A stretch of DNA of 64,000 nucleotides, taken from Bacillus massilinigeriensis (GTDB lineage Bacteria > Bacillota > Bacilli > Bacillales > Cytobacillaceae). Below, one piece after another: positions 9,432 through 19,005 of this stretch. A program made the translations under genes and the position numbers. How positions within the stretch are numbered: the first letter of the stretch is position 1; each line of letters opens with the position of its first letter. Location: assembly GCF_900111815.1 (NCBI RefSeq), contig NZ_LT630004.1, positions 1,970,293 to 2,034,292 on the forward strand, read 5' to 3'. The notes beneath the pieces are model-generated. The model was not told the origin of the DNA. It searched no databases and saw nothing but the letters and a program-made list of their open reading frames with translations.

Positions 9432-9820
9432 TCAAAAAATTGTAAGATCTGTGGACCGAATATCATCATGCCAATGACAGCGCTGATGACAGCTAACACA
9501 AGTACTGCTCCTGCGGCAATATCCTTTGCCAGCTTAGCAAAGGGGTGCGGCTCTTTGAAAGTAAGATCAACGGCTTTTTCAATTGCTGTATTCATCATTT
9601 CAGCAGAGATCACGCAACCTGAAGCAAGTATGATGATCAACATTTCCATTTTAGATATCGAGAGAAATATGCCAAGCGCGATAGCCGCTATAAAAAAGAA
9701 AAGATGAATTTTCAAATTGCGCTCTTCCTTTATTGAAACTACAATCCCTTCCCACGCATAGCCAAATGCCGTTATCAGGCTGCCCCTTTCTTTCCCTTTA
9801 CCTTTCAAGCCCAAACTCAT
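9428..9820 (-). CDS. dgkA: DgkA-type undecaprenol/diacylglycerol kinase
   Basis: Small integral membrane kinase; the Gram-positive members phosphorylate undecaprenol to recycle the cell-wall lipid carrier. Three hydrophobic helices, with the family signature [16 protein letters not shown] and the following DIAAGAVL. 130 aa. The start overlaps the end of ybeY by 23 bp and has an AAGGAG site. A terminator overlaps its stop, so the ybeY-containing operon ends here. Confidence 0.94.
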   Translation of the reverse strand: MSLGLKGKGKERGSLITAFGYAWEGIVVSIKEERNLKIHLFFFIAAIALGIFLSISKMEMLIIILASGCVISAEMMNTAIEKAVDLTFKEPHPFAKLAKDIAAGAVLVLAVISAVIGMMIFGPQILQFFE

Positions 9821-10268
9821 CTAAAATCTCCTTTTGCCTTGAGAACATCACTGCCTCATCCTCTTTATTCATATGGTCATATCCGAGAAGATGAAGAAAA
9901 CCATGAACCGCTAGAAATCCAAGTTCCCTTGCATAGGAATGCTTATACTCCTGTGCCTGTTCTTTTGCTTTTGCAGACGATATGATAATATCACCGAGTA
10001 CTCTCGGCATATTTTCACCTACTATCGCTATTTCTCCTTCCCCCTCCTCTTCAAGGGCAAAGGAAATAACATCTGTCGGAGCATCCTTGCCGCGATACTC
10101 CCGATTAATTTCCCTAATCCTTTCATTGCTTACAATTGTCACGGAAACCTCGCTGCCCTCCTCGACGCTCTCCATCTCGGCAGCGAGGTTTAGCAAATCA
10201 TTAAGCAGGGTTCGATCCGCTTCTGTTAATTCATTTACTTCATCCAATAAGTCCATTTCCAGTCTCAT
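9798..10268 (-). CDS. ybeY: rRNA maturation endoribonuclease YbeY
   Basis: Single-strand endoribonuclease acting in 16S rRNA 3'-end maturation and 70S quality control. The metal site [11 protein letters not shown] gives His122, His126 and His132. 156 aa. ATG overlaps the pgpH stop (ATGA), and its end overlaps dgkA, so pgpH-ybeY-dgkA are tightly coupled. Called yqfG in B. subtilis. Confidence 0.96.
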   Translation of the reverse strand: MRLEMDLLDEVNELTEADRTLLNDLLNLAAEMESVEEGSEVSVTIVSNERIREINREYRGKDAPTDVISFALEEEGEGEIAIVGENMPRVLGDIIISSAKAKEQAQEYKHSYARELGFLAVHGFLHLLGYDHMNKEDEAVMFSRQKEILDEFGLER

Positions 10269-12415
10269 GCTCGTTCCACCTTCTGTTTTATCATTTCTGG
10301 ATATTCTATTCTCGAGTGAAAGATCCCCTTTAATGTTTCACATAAGGAGTATGCTACCGTTTCTAGTTCTTTCAACGTCAAGTCACACTCATTCAATTGC
10401 CCATCTTGAAGCCTGTCTGTAATGATACTTTTTACAAGCTTTTCAATTTGTTCGCTTGTAGGGTGCGACATCGAGCGAACAGCCGCTTCCACGCTGTCTG
10501 CAATGCCGATAACAGCAATCTCTTTCGTCTGCGCTTTCGGACCAGGATATCGATACTCCTCTTCCACTATCTCCATGCCTGACTGTTTGGCTTTGTGGTA
10601 GAAATACTTAAGTAGAGTAGTACCATGATGCTGCTCCGCAATATCAATGATTTCCTTTGGCATCTTATGTTTTCGAAGCATTTCACCGCCGTCTATCGCA
10701 TGAGCAATGATGATGTCACGGCTTGTTTCCGGCGGAAGCTTATCGTGCGGATTCTCAATATTCATTTGGTTCTCGATAAAAAACTGGGGACGTTTTGTTT
10801 TGCCGATATCATGGTAATAACAGCCGACTCTAGCAAGCAGTCCGTCCGCCCCGATTGCTTCACATGCAGACTCTGCTAAGTTTGCGACCATAACACTGTG
10901 ATGATATGTACCAGGTGCTTCCGTAAGTATTTTTCTAATCAGCGGATGATTGGGACTGGAAAGTTCAATCAGCTTCATTCTCGATAAAAAGCCAAATCCA
11001 GCTTCAAAAAACGGTAAAAGGCCAATTGCTAGGACGGCAGATCCAAGGCCGGAAAAAACGGCAGCCAAAAGATATATTCCATATTCTCCACCAGTTAAAT
11101 GCATATTTCGGATAAACAATAAGCTCATAAGGACGAAAATATTCACAAGACTAACGACTAATCCGGATTGCAAAATTTTTGTCCTATGCTGTTTTTCCCT
11201 TAAAAATAAAATGGCAGACAAGCCCCCCGCAAGAATGTAAATACTCACCGAAATATTCAATGCTCCTGTAATCCCCTGATTGTATATAATGCTTCCGCAG
11301 ATGGACAGAGCAACGGTGTGAAAGATAGCTGCTCTTTCGTCAACCAGCAGTTTTACGAGCATCGCTCCCATCGCTGCAGGGAATACATATCCCATTTCTG
11401 AATAATCAAATTCCTGTAGAAGGCTTATCAGCTTCATCATTAATAACGATAAGACGAATAAAATGCTAAAAATTAAAAGTTCCTTCTGGGATGTTTCCGC
11501 GCTTCCACTTACAGGAAATAAAAAATAAAAGAATGCCAAGAAGGTTACCACCAGAAAAGTGAGACCAATAAACGGCAACATGGAATTTTCACTTTCCAAT
11601 AGGCCTGTTAGCTCTAATTGCTTATATATATCCCTGCTGATGAGCTGTCCTTCTTCAACAAGAATCTGACCTTCTAAAATCTTCACAGGCTCGATGCTGT
11701 CCCGTGCTTGCTGACGCTGTTCATCCGTCGCCTTAGAATCATAAAATTCGTTCTGAATAACCGCATAGCGAGCTAATTCGATCACAGCGGATTTCAAATC
11801 TCCATTTAGGCTTGTATACTTTAATTCTTCTTCAACACGCTTTTTAGCGTTCTCTACATCATCTGCAGATATCCTTTCGTTCATCACATTATTTACAGCT
11901 GTCACTGCAAGGTCTTTCGCAATATCTATTTCATCATCAGCTGCAGCTAAAAGCGAAGCAAGACTTCTGTCAGATATATTCTTCGTCACATTGTCCGTAA
12001 GGTTTTTCTTATATGCTTCAAGCATCGCTTCAGCGGAAGGCGCTTCGCTTGCAGTACCACCCTCTTTGCCCTTTGCTTTGGCTTCCTCTTCGACTTCCTT
12101 TGCGGAATCAAAGATAGAATTAAGTAAGTCAACTCTATTTTGGGTGTATTCATTTTTCAGAATGTAAACATCTTCTACCTGATCCACTGCTTCTTTTCTC
12201 TTTTTCTCTGTCTGGAGCCTGTCCTCCACCGTTACTGGTGAACGGATGGTCTTTGTCGCAACGGAGAAAAGAGAGAGGTCAAGCTTTTCGGGCTTTACAT
12301 TGCTGAACATAGCAAAGAACATAATTACTCCTAGCATAGCAAACAAAAGTAATTTAATCGGGGTCAGCTTTAATAGATGTAATAATGCTGACAACAGCCG
12401 CTGCAGCTTTTCCAT
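10265..12415 (-). CDS. pgpH: PgpH-type HD phosphodiesterase (c-di-AMP), 7TM receptor
   Basis: Membrane receptor with an intracellular HD hydrolase domain; relatives (PgpH of Listeria, YqfF of B. subtilis) degrade cyclic di-AMP. An N-terminal helix, a long extracellular 7TMR-HDED domain (about residues 40-270), seven transmembrane helices (about 275-460), then the HD domain with [11 protein letters not shown] and HDIGK. I place the start at ATG 12415, 716 aa, because AGGAGG lies 6 bp before it; an in-frame ATG at 12460 lacks such a site. It sits between phoH and ybeY, the usual order. Confidence 0.94.
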   Translation of the reverse strand: MEKLQRLLSALLHLLKLTPIKLLLFAMLGVIMFFAMFSNVKPEKLDLSLFSVATKTIRSPVTVEDRLQTEKKRKEAVDQVEDVYILKNEYTQNRVDLLNSIFDSAKEVEEEAKAKGKEGGTASEAPSAEAMLEAYKKNLTDNVTKNISDRSLASLLAAADDEIDIAKDLAVTAVNNVMNERISADDVENAKKRVEEELKYTSLNGDLKSAVIELARYAVIQNEFYDSKATDEQRQQARDSIEPVKILEGQILVEEGQLISRDIYKQLELTGLLESENSMLPFIGLTFLVVTFLAFFYFLFPVSGSAETSQKELLIFSILFVLSLLMMKLISLLQEFDYSEMGYVFPAAMGAMLVKLLVDERAAIFHTVALSICGSIIYNQGITGALNISVSIYILAGGLSAILFLREKQHRTKILQSGLVVSLVNIFVLMSLLFIRNMHLTGGEYGIYLLAAVFSGLGSAVLAIGLLPFFEAGFGFLSRMKLIELSSPNHPLIRKILTEAPGTYHHSVMVANLAESACEAIGADGLLARVGCYYHDIGKTKRPQFFIENQMNIENPHDKLPPETSRDIIIAHAIDGGEMLRKHKMPKEIIDIAEQHHGTTLLKYFYHKAKQSGMEIVEEEYRYPGPKAQTKEIAVIGIADSVEAAVRSMSHPTSEQIEKLVKSIITDRLQDGQLNECDLTLKELETVAYSLCETLKGIFHSRIEYPEMIKQKVERA

Positions 12416-12537
12416 TTCTGTCCTCCTGTCCCGGCCAGACATCCTGTCATTAACCGTCAAACATTCTGGGATTATGTTACATCATATCAGTTTTCACCAT
12501 TTTTTTCACCTTCTAATTACCTTGCTTGGCAATACAT

Positions 12538-12572
12538 AGAAAAAAGCGCCTCCATAAAAGGAAGAGCGCTAC
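12538..12572 (-). terminator. intrinsic terminator after phoH
   Basis: AGCGC-containing hairpin closing with GGAGGCGCT and followed by TTTTTTC on the minus strand, immediately past the phoH stop. It would limit read-through from phoH into pgpH. Confidence 0.75.
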
Positions 12573-12581
12573 AGAAAAAAA

Positions 12582-13541
12582 CTATTGATGCTTTTCGTAC
12601 GCCGCAATAATTCTCCCCACAAGCGGGTGGCGGACGACATCGGATTGCTCCAGTTTAATAAAAGAAATTCCCTTGACTCCTTCAAGTATATCGGACGCCA
12701 CAAGCAAGCCTGATTTTATGCCCTTTGGTAAATCCACCTGTGTGCTGTCGCCTGTAACAACCATTTTCGAACCGAAGCCAAGCCTTGTCAAAAACATCTT
12801 CATTTGCGCAGGAGTCGTATTCTGTGCTTCATCAAGGATAACAAAGGCATCATCCAACGTCCTGCCTCGCATATAGGCTAGCGGTGCAACCTCGATCGTT
12901 CCTCGCTCAATCAAACGGGCTGTATGCTCCATGCCTAGTATGTCATGCAAGGCATCGTACAGCGGCCGCAAGTAAGGGTCCACTTTTTCCTTTAAATCCC
13001 CCGGAAGGAAGCCGAGGCTTTCTCCTGCCTCAACAGCTGGCCTTGTCAGGATGATTTTGGCTACATTGCCGTTTTTCAAGGCGTTTACTGCCATGACCAC
13101 AGCAAGATAAGTTTTTCCGGTACCTGCAGGGCCCATTCCAAACACCATATCATGTTTTTTAATGGCGTCAATATAATGCCTCTGGCCTAAAGTTTTGACA
13201 CGGATCGGCTTTCCTTTTACATTTCTTGCGATTTCCTCATTATACAGGTCATCAAAGAAATCTAAGGCACCTTTTCTCGCCATTTCCAACGCATAGATTA
13301 CATCCCTTTGGGAGATGCTGATTCTCCGCCTGACGACCGAAAGAAGGTTAACAAGAACGGAGTGGGCTATTTCAATATTTTCTTCCGTCCCAGTCACATG
13401 TAGCGTGCCACCCCTTGTAATGATTGACACATCAAGCTCCTGTTCAAGTACTTTCAGATTTGCATCGGCATTGCCGAACAATGACACTGCCTCTTCTGTA
13501 TTTTCCAGCTGTACATCGATCGTTTTCAAGTCTGCTGTCAT
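12582..13541 (-). CDS. phoH: PhoH family ATPase
   Basis: Cytoplasmic P-loop ATPase of the PhoH/PhoL family, usually near ybeY and linked to RNA metabolism; exact role unsettled. Walker A GPAGTGKT at 137-144 and Walker B ILDEAQN follow a KH-like N-terminal part. 319 aa. ATG shares one base with the yqfD stop (TAATG), and AAGGAG lies inside yqfD, so the two are coupled. Confidence 0.95.
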   Translation of the reverse strand: MTADLKTIDVQLENTEEAVSLFGNADANLKVLEQELDVSIITRGGTLHVTGTEENIEIAHSVLVNLLSVVRRRISISQRDVIYALEMARKGALDFFDDLYNEEIARNVKGKPIRVKTLGQRHYIDAIKKHDMVFGMGPAGTGKTYLAVVMAVNALKNGNVAKIILTRPAVEAGESLGFLPGDLKEKVDPYLRPLYDALHDILGMEHTARLIERGTIEVAPLAYMRGRTLDDAFVILDEAQNTTPAQMKMFLTRLGFGSKMVVTGDSTQVDLPKGIKSGLLVASDILEGVKGISFIKLEQSDVVRHPLVGRIIAAYEKHQ

Positions 13542-14737
13542 TACTCGTCTCCTTGAATAATTGGTTGTCCCATTGCAATATCTTCTATGATTCGGAAATA
13601 AACTGTTACGTTTACTTTATCATTCCCGATTGACTGGTGTAAAATTTTTTCACTTTTTATTATAGCATTTTCAGGAATCATCCTTTTTATATCTCTTCTT
13701 GCAAGCTCCTTTGCTTTTTCAATTGCCTGCTCTTTATTGTAGACACGAAGCACTTCCTCTCTTTCCCGAACTGTTTCCGACCTAACGTGAAGTGGAATTT
13801 GCCATTTTAAAAATTTCAGCTGGTTTCCATTCGTTTCAATTTCCCACTCCTTGAAGGAGTGCTTCCCGAATCCCCATATTTTTAAATCTTTCCCACCATA
13901 AGCAGACAAATAATAACTCCTCTTTTCCTTTCCACTGAATACTTTGAATTTGCTGTTTAATGGGAGTTCGACGGAAGTCTTATACCAAGTTTCCCCAAGT
14001 ATCTCTCCTCTTGCCGGCACCTGTTTTTCTTCTCCTTCCTTGCCAATCAGGCCTGAAACAAGAACTTGCCCAGGTTTCACATATTCGTTAACCGTCGTAA
14101 TTGGATTGCCCTCTTCAACAAATATTTTTACAACTAGCGCCTTTTTTTTTGCGACAAGATTCCTAGGTTTTATCATTTCGGGCTGTTCTGGTTCTTCTTT
14201 TTCAACTGCCTGAAGATGATAGGTTGTTCCTTTGAGTTCCACACCTACCCATGTAAGTTCTTTCACCCTATTCGTCAGGCTTCGCTGTATATCATCGACG
14301 TCCTTCACTGTGAATTGAAGCTTCCCTTTTTTGACGCCAAGCTTCGATAGTTCCCTTCGAATTTTATGTTCCGTTTCTGGTGCTGCACCTTTTATTTCAA
14401 TTCCCCATACCATATTAGACAACAGGAAGATGACAATAAGGAATGCTAATCCTCCGGCAACGAAGCCGCTGTTTGTCCAAAGTTTCATTAAAAAGAAAGG
14501 GCCGCCCCCCCTTTCAATAAAGCGTACTTTACATTGGCTTTGCCTTGCGGGCATCCTAATCCGCTTTACATCCCTTAGTCCCATTTGGAAAGTGACTGCT
14601 TCCGGTCCATGCCGCTTAACATTCCAAATATTAATATTATTTCTCGTCAGCATATTAAGGAATCGCTCGATGCCTTTTCCAGTTATCTTCACTTTTGTTA
14701 TTCCGGTAAAAATTGATGACCAGTGATTTTTCATCAT
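13541..14737 (-). CDS. yqfD: sporulation protein YqfD
   Basis: Sporulation protein of the YqfD family, mother-cell expressed (sigma-E regulon) in B. subtilis. 398 aa with one transmembrane helix at about residues 90-112, and large domains before and after it. GGGAGG precedes the ATG. It forms a pair with yqfC, 12 bp upstream. Biochemical function is unknown. Confidence 0.94.
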   Translation of the reverse strand: MMKNHWSSIFTGITKVKITGKGIERFLNMLTRNNINIWNVKRHGPEAVTFQMGLRDVKRIRMPARQSQCKVRFIERGGGPFFLMKLWTNSGFVAGGLAFLIVIFLLSNMVWGIEIKGAAPETEHKIRRELSKLGVKKGKLQFTVKDVDDIQRSLTNRVKELTWVGVELKGTTYHLQAVEKEEPEQPEMIKPRNLVAKKKALVVKIFVEEGNPITTVNEYVKPGQVLVSGLIGKEGEEKQVPARGEILGETWYKTSVELPLNSKFKVFSGKEKRSYYLSAYGGKDLKIWGFGKHSFKEWEIETNGNQLKFLKWQIPLHVRSETVREREEVLRVYNKEQAIEKAKELARRDIKRMIPENAIIKSEKILHQSIGNDKVNVTVYFRIIEDIAMGQPIIQGDE

Positions 14738-14749
14738 AAGCCTCCCGAT

Positions 14750-15034
14750 TTATTCGTTTATATATGTCACCTGATCGATTTGTCCTTCAAGGAGTATTTC
14801 TTCGGGCATGATGGTTTTTATGACAAATGCTTTGCCCTTGACAAGAAGCTGCCCCTGCTTTAACAGGAGACGAAGCTCACGATCTGAGAAAGCAAGCAGA
14901 CCTCGATGGTTTTCAATATATATATGGATTTGCCCAATCATAGTGATGCGGGGGAGATCCATCATGACATCCTGCGGAAGGTCCATCCTTTGGGTCATCC
15001 AGTTCCGTAAGCGTTGGCCCAATTTTTTCGCCAT
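14750..15034 (-). CDS. yqfC: sporulation protein YqfC
   Basis: Small YabP/YqfC-family sporulation protein, related to spore coat/cortex assembly proteins. 94 aa from ATG 15034 (MAKKLGQRLRNWM), which matches the B. subtilis start; an in-frame ATG at 15055 precedes the AAAGGGGG ribosome binding site and is unlikely. That ribosome binding site lies in the 3' arm of a perfect 44-nt hairpin (15041-15084). Overlaps no other gene; yqfD follows. Confidence 0.93.
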   Translation of the reverse strand: MAKKLGQRLRNWMTQRMDLPQDVMMDLPRITMIGQIHIYIENHRGLLAFSDRELRLLLKQGQLLVKGKAFVIKTIMPEEILLEGQIDQVTYINE

Positions 15035-15040
15035 AACAAA

Positions 15041-15084
15041 AGAACCCCCTTTCATCTCATATGTATGAAATGAAAGGGGGTTCT
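15041..15084 (-). terminator. 20-bp hairpin whose 3' arm is the yqfC ribosome binding site
   Basis: Inverted repeat with 20-bp arms (one G-T pair) and a 4-nt loop. On the minus strand the 3' arm ends AAAGGGGGTTCT and is followed by TTTGTT, so it looks like an intrinsic terminator for the nfeD-floA-yqfB operon. The AAAGGGGG is also the yqfC Shine-Dalgarno, so read-through mRNA would hide it. Confidence 0.8.
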
Positions 15085-15126
15085 AGCACATTTTTCTGAC
15101 TGTCCAACCGTTATATTATCTACGAT

Positions 15127-15570
15127 TTAGCGACGGGATTTATGCGGTTTTCTAGCACGAGGAGGACCAAGAACTTCCGCCCATATCAGGCCGCTCAGAA
15201 GGCTGTCTCCATCCTTTTTCAACTCTGGCTTAATGTATTTAACGGTTGATGATGGTTCCTTGACTAATCTGCTGTCTCTGATGATTAATTCGCTTGCAGT
15301 TTGTTCTGTTGGCTTTGCTATTCCGTCAAGCTTCGCAGCATTTTGTTTTGTCCTGGTACTAACCGGACGTTTGCTGTCTACTTGCTTGGCCTTAGCTGCA
15401 GATTTTTTTGTATCAGCATAACGCTGCTGCATTTGCCCTTTATCGGTAGATTTAGCTTCTTTACGTCTGGGATCCTCCGTTTTGCTGTTTTCTTTCTTTT
15501 TGCCAAAAAAACTTGAAACCATTCCGATGATTATTGCAATGATTATCGGGTTACCGAGCAGATCCTCCAT
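15127..15570 (-). CDS. YqfB-position protein: one TM helix plus basic disordered tail
   Basis: 147-aa protein with an N-terminal hydrophobic helix (about residues 5-22, PIIIAIIIGMVSSFF), then a long Lys/Ser/Thr-rich, low-complexity region and a short C-terminal part (SLLSGLIWAEVLGPP) before a basic end. No catalytic motif. It takes the place of yqfB, third gene of the sigma-W-type operon after nfeD and floA, and starts with GGAGGTTTGCTCC before ATG. I would not claim homology to B. subtilis YqfB without a search. Likely membrane-anchored, perhaps acting with the flotillin. Confidence 0.85.
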   Translation of the reverse strand: MEDLLGNPIIIAIIIGMVSSFFGKKKENSKTEDPRRKEAKSTDKGQMQQRYADTKKSAAKAKQVDSKRPVSTRTKQNAAKLDGIAKPTEQTASELIIRDSRLVKEPSSTVKYIKPELKKDGDSLLSGLIWAEVLGPPRARKPHKSRR

Positions 15571-15605
15571 GGAGCAAACCTCCTCCGCAAGGATTTAGCT
15601 TATTC

Positions 15606-16607
15606 TTACTCATTTTTATTATCGCCTTTTTTGTTTCCGCCAAGTCTACCGATGGAATCCCTCATGTCTGTATCAGCAGAAATGTTCTGGTAATTCATAT
15701 AATCCATCACGCCGATGTTACCTTCGCGCAGCGCTTCAGCCATGGCTAGCGGTACTGTCGCTTCGGCTTCCACAACCTTCGCTCTCATTTCCTCTACCCG
15801 CGCCTTCATTTCCTGCTCTTGCGCCACTGCCATAGCCCTGCGCTCTTCCGCTTTCGCTTGGGCGATATTCTTATCTGCTTCCGCCTGCTCTGTCTGCAGT
15901 TCCGCTCCGATATTTTTGCCTACATCAACGTCCGCGATATCAATTGATAGAATTTCAAAAGCTGTTCCTGCATCAAGTCCTTTGGAAAGAACTGTCTGTG
16001 ATATCAAATCTGGATTTTCCAATACCTTTTTATGATCTTCAGAAGAACCAATCGTTGAAACAATGCCTTCACCGACACGAGCTACTACTGTTTCTTCTCC
16101 TGCTCCCCCAACTAGGCGCTCAATATTTGCCCTTACCGTAATCCTTGCTTTCGCCTTTACTTCAATACCGTTCATCGCAACGCCTGCAATGAATGGTGTC
16201 TCGATTACTTTCGGGTTAACGCTCATCTGAACCGCTTCAAGAACATCACGGCCAGCCAGATCAATTGCTGCCGTTCGTTCAAATGAAAGCTCAATATTTG
16301 CACGATGAGCAGCGATCAAGGCGTTCACAACTCTGTCTACATTTCCTCCTGCTAAGTAGTGACTTTCCAATTGATTTGTCGTAACATTCAATCCAGCTTT
16401 ATGAGCTTTAATTAAAGGATTGATAACCCTGCTCGGAATAACCCGGCGCAAACGCATCCCAATCAGTGTGAAGATGCTGACCTTTACTCCGGCAGCTAAT
16501 GCCGAGATCCAGAGCATGACGGGTACAAGGGTGAATAAAATTCCGAGCAAAATCAGCCCGAGAACTACTGCGATAATCGTAAATGCACTCCCAGTTATTA
16601 TCATCAT
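15606..16607 (-). CDS. floA: flotillin-like protein FloA
   Basis: Scaffold protein of functional membrane microdomains. An N-terminal hydrophobic hairpin (about residues 5-50) is followed by an SPFH/PHB-like domain and a coiled coil rich in Glu-Ala repeats ([17 protein letters not shown]). 333 aa, the length of the YqfA/FloA group. GGAGG lies before tandem ATGs. It is co-transcribed with the NfeD protein, the universal partner of this family. Confidence 0.96.
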   Translation of the reverse strand: MMIITGSAFTIIAVVLGLILLGILFTLVPVMLWISALAAGVKVSIFTLIGMRLRRVIPSRVINPLIKAHKAGLNVTTNQLESHYLAGGNVDRVVNALIAAHRANIELSFERTAAIDLAGRDVLEAVQMSVNPKVIETPFIAGVAMNGIEVKAKARITVRANIERLVGGAGEETVVARVGEGIVSTIGSSEDHKKVLENPDLISQTVLSKGLDAGTAFEILSIDIADVDVGKNIGAELQTEQAEADKNIAQAKAEERRAMAVAQEQEMKARVEEMRAKVVEAEATVPLAMAEALREGNIGVMDYMNYQNISADTDMRDSIGRLGGNKKGDNKNE

Positions 16608-16633
16608 AATACCTCCAACTATTCCATAATTTC

Positions 16634-17956
16634 TTAATCTTTTTCCCTTACAACAATCCTTGAGCCTTCTGTTTTAATGACAGTAACTACTGTGTCTTTT
16701 TGGATAAAACCTCCCTCGGAAACAACATCAATTCTTTCCTCTCCAATCCTAATCGTTCCAGCTGGACGCAGAGGGGTCACTGTTATTCCCTCTATCCCTA
16801 TTAGTTCCGGCCTGTTCGCATTGGAGATATACCCTTTTTCTGTACTTGTTGAGTCTGCAAGCACAATCTTTCCAAAAAGTCTCATTCTTTTCCCCAACAC
16901 CTTTATCATCAAAATACTTGCCAATACTGATACGGCAAGAGCAATCAATAAAGAGATTGCCATGTGAGTGACATTGCCCGATGCCAGAAAGAAACTCGAA
17001 ATAATGGAGACAAAGCCAATACCGCCAGCAATTCCTCCCGCTACAAAAAATTCTAATACGACAAGCACAATCCCTATAGCGAAAAGAATAACGGATTCAT
17101 AGCCTGCAAACCCTGCAACTAGATGACCATAGAAGAACAACAGCAGCGCGGAAATCCCCATGAACCCAGGAATGCCGAATCCAGGAGAGTAAAGCTCCAG
17201 CACAAGTCCCAGCGTCCCAATCGTCATCAGAATTGGTACCACAACAGGATGCGTCAGGAACCTGGCAACCTTTTCTGCAAAGCTTTCCTCTACTTTCACC
17301 ATCTTTGCATGCTCAAGGCCGATTTCTTGTAGCAGCGCATCCAAATTTTTTACCGTTCCTTCCGAATACCCTACTTTTTCTGCTTGACTAGAAGTAAGTG
17401 TTAAGAGCTTTCCTTTTCCAGCCCCGTACTCCGGCAAATCCACCCTCTCATCCGCCATTGCAAGGGAATAAATCGGGTCTCTTCCGTTTTCTTCGGCAGC
17501 CGTCTTCATCGCTGCGTGCCAATACGATTCTGCTTTCTTCCCCGCAGCGTTTCCATTTTGGTCAATGATTGCAGCTGAACCCATGACTGCTCCCGGTACC
17601 ATATAAATCTCATCCGCATTCAATGCGATGTAGGCACCTGCCGATAATGCCTGCTTATGGACAAAGGCAACTGTTTTAATGTCAGTATCGGACAGGAGCT
17701 TTCCAATTCCTGCAGCAGCGTCTACTGCCCCGCCGGGAGTATCAATATCAAGGATAATCGCTTTTGCATTCTCTTTCTCCGCAACCGCGATTGCTCTCTT
17801 TAGGAAAGCGTGCATCCCTTTCTCCACCGTTTCCTCTACTGGGACAACGACCACTTTCTCTCCCGCCGCTTCTGTACCTACTCTGTCTAATCCACCAATT
17901 GTAAGGGTCAAAAAGATAAGGATGAGGAAGGTCGGCAGCAGTTTTCTTTTCTTCAC
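16634..17956 (-). CDS. yqeZ: NfeD family membrane serine protease (YqeZ)
   Basis: Long-form NfeD protein: signal-like N-terminus, ClpP/crotonase-fold serine protease domain (about residues 35-215, with ALSAGAYIA and the following GSAA segment), four or five transmembrane helices (about 235-370) and a C-terminal OB-fold NfeD domain. I start at GTG 17956, since GGGGAG sits at proper distance from it but too close to the ATG at 17962. 440 aa. It partners floA and is preceded by a sigma-W-like promoter, which implies induction by envelope stress. Confidence 0.93.
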   Translation of the reverse strand: MKKRKLLPTFLILIFLTLTIGGLDRVGTEAAGEKVVVVPVEETVEKGMHAFLKRAIAVAEKENAKAIILDIDTPGGAVDAAAGIGKLLSDTDIKTVAFVHKQALSAGAYIALNADEIYMVPGAVMGSAAIIDQNGNAAGKKAESYWHAAMKTAAEENGRDPIYSLAMADERVDLPEYGAGKGKLLTLTSSQAEKVGYSEGTVKNLDALLQEIGLEHAKMVKVEESFAEKVARFLTHPVVVPILMTIGTLGLVLELYSPGFGIPGFMGISALLLFFYGHLVAGFAGYESVILFAIGIVLVVLEFFVAGGIAGGIGFVSIISSFFLASGNVTHMAISLLIALAVSVLASILMIKVLGKRMRLFGKIVLADSTSTEKGYISNANRPELIGIEGITVTPLRPAGTIRIGEERIDVVSEGGFIQKDTVVTVIKTEGSRIVVREKD

Positions 17957-18000
17957 TAACATCTCCCCTTTCCAGGAAGAAATTTAATCCGTGATTTTAC

Positions 18001-18027
18001 TACGTTTTTCCTCGTATAAAAGTTCCA
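18001..18027 (-). promoter_or_regulatory. sigma-W-type promoter of nfeD-floA-yqfB
   Basis: TGGAAC (18027-18022), 17 bp, CGTA (18004-18001) on the minus strand, one mismatch from the sigma-W consensus TGAAAC-N16/17-CGTA. In B. subtilis yqeZ-yqfAB belongs to the sigma-W regulon, which supports the call. Confidence 0.75.
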
Positions 18028-18120
18028 GTACCCAAGAAATTTTTCTTCTATGTAAAATTATGTATAGATTTACTATAACATACCCGGAGAAATAATGCCC
18101 ACCTTGCCTAAACAGTATGG

Positions 18121-18154
18121 TAAAAAGACTCCAGGCGCTTGCCTGGAGTCTTTA
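18121..18154 (-). terminator. terminator after yqeY
   Basis: Perfect 13-bp stem (18124-18136 with 18141-18153), loop of 4, T run on the minus strand; A run on the other side makes it potentially bidirectional. Confidence 0.9.
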
Positions 18155-18164
18155 AGCTCATTTC

Positions 18165-18611
18165 TTATGAAAGGTGTTGTTGTACAAGTTTGTTGACGAG
18201 TGCGCCGTCTGACTTGCCTTTTACTTTAGGCATGACTGCCGCCATCACTCTTCCCATATCTGCTTTAGAAGCTGCTCCTGTCTCAGCAATTGTTTCCTTG
18301 ACGATTTCAGTCAGTTCTTCCTCACTGAGCTGTTGCGGCATATAAACTTCAACATGGGTAATTTCTGTTCGCAGCTTTTCCACTAGGTCTTCACGACCTG
18401 CTTTTTCAAATTCCTGGAGGGAATCTTTACGCTGTTTCATTTCGCGAGAAAGTACGGTCAACTCTTCCTCTTCGGACAGCTCCTGCTTCCCGAGCTTAAT
18501 AGCTTCGTTTTGCAAAGAAGACTTAATCATCCGAATGGTTGTGAGTTTGTCTTTTTCTTTGTTCTTCATCGCTTGGACCATATCTTTATTTAAACGCTCG
18601 AGAAGACTCAA
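18165..18611 (-). CDS. yqeY: GatB/YqeY domain protein
   Basis: Free-standing version of the tRNA-binding tail domain of GatB; likely binds tRNA, role not defined. 148 aa, all helical, with the family start [21 protein letters not shown] precedes the ATG. It follows rpsU by 18 bp and ends at a strong terminator, so rpsU-yqeY is a two-gene operon. Confidence 0.95.
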   Translation of the reverse strand: MSLLERLNKDMVQAMKNKEKDKLTTIRMIKSSLQNEAIKLGKQELSEEEELTVLSREMKQRKDSLQEFEKAGREDLVEKLRTEITHVEVYMPQQLSEEELTEIVKETIAETGAASKADMGRVMAAVMPKVKGKSDGALVNKLVQQHLS

Positions 18612-18628
18612 TGAATTCCCACCCTCTC

Positions 18629-18802
18629 TTAGAACTTGCGTTTTCTTGCAGCTTCAGACTTTTTCTTCCGCTTTACACTAGGCTTTTCATAGAATTCGCG
18701 CTTTCTAGCTTCTTGAATTGTACCGGATTTAGAAACAGTACGTTTGAAGCGTCGAAGAGCATCTTCAAGCGATTCGTTTTTACGAACGACAGTTTTAGAC
18801 AT
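18629..18802 (-). CDS. rpsU: 30S ribosomal protein S21
   Basis: Small basic ribosomal protein involved in translation initiation. 57 aa from ATG 18802 ([20 protein letters not shown]), preceded by GGAGGGAGGG; an earlier in-frame start at 18832 lies upstream of this site. The C-terminal [12 protein letters not shown] tail is typical. Driven by a near-consensus sigma-A promoter. Confidence 0.97.
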   Translation of the reverse strand: MSKTVVRKNESLEDALRRFKRTVSKSGTIQEARKREFYEKPSVKRKKKSEAARKRKF

Positions 18803-18865
18803 TCTCTTTCCCTCCCTCCGAACACAACACACTTACATCAAAACATGGAAACCATGTACCTTGCA

Positions 18866-18894
18866 ATTATAATATAACAGCACTGCAAGGTCAA
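18866..18894 (-). promoter_or_regulatory. sigma-A promoter of rpsU-yqeY
   Basis: TTGACC (18894-18889), 17-bp spacer, TATAAT (18871-18866) on the minus strand, about 65 bp before the rpsU start. Confidence 0.88.
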
Positions 18895-19005
18895 CCGAAA
18901 ATAGCTGTTTCTGCCTTGAATATACCTATTCTTTTTTGCTTTTACGATAATGTTGCATGTCCAGCCTTTTTTTTCATAAGAATGAAGCGAGGGGTGGAAA
19001 TCAAT

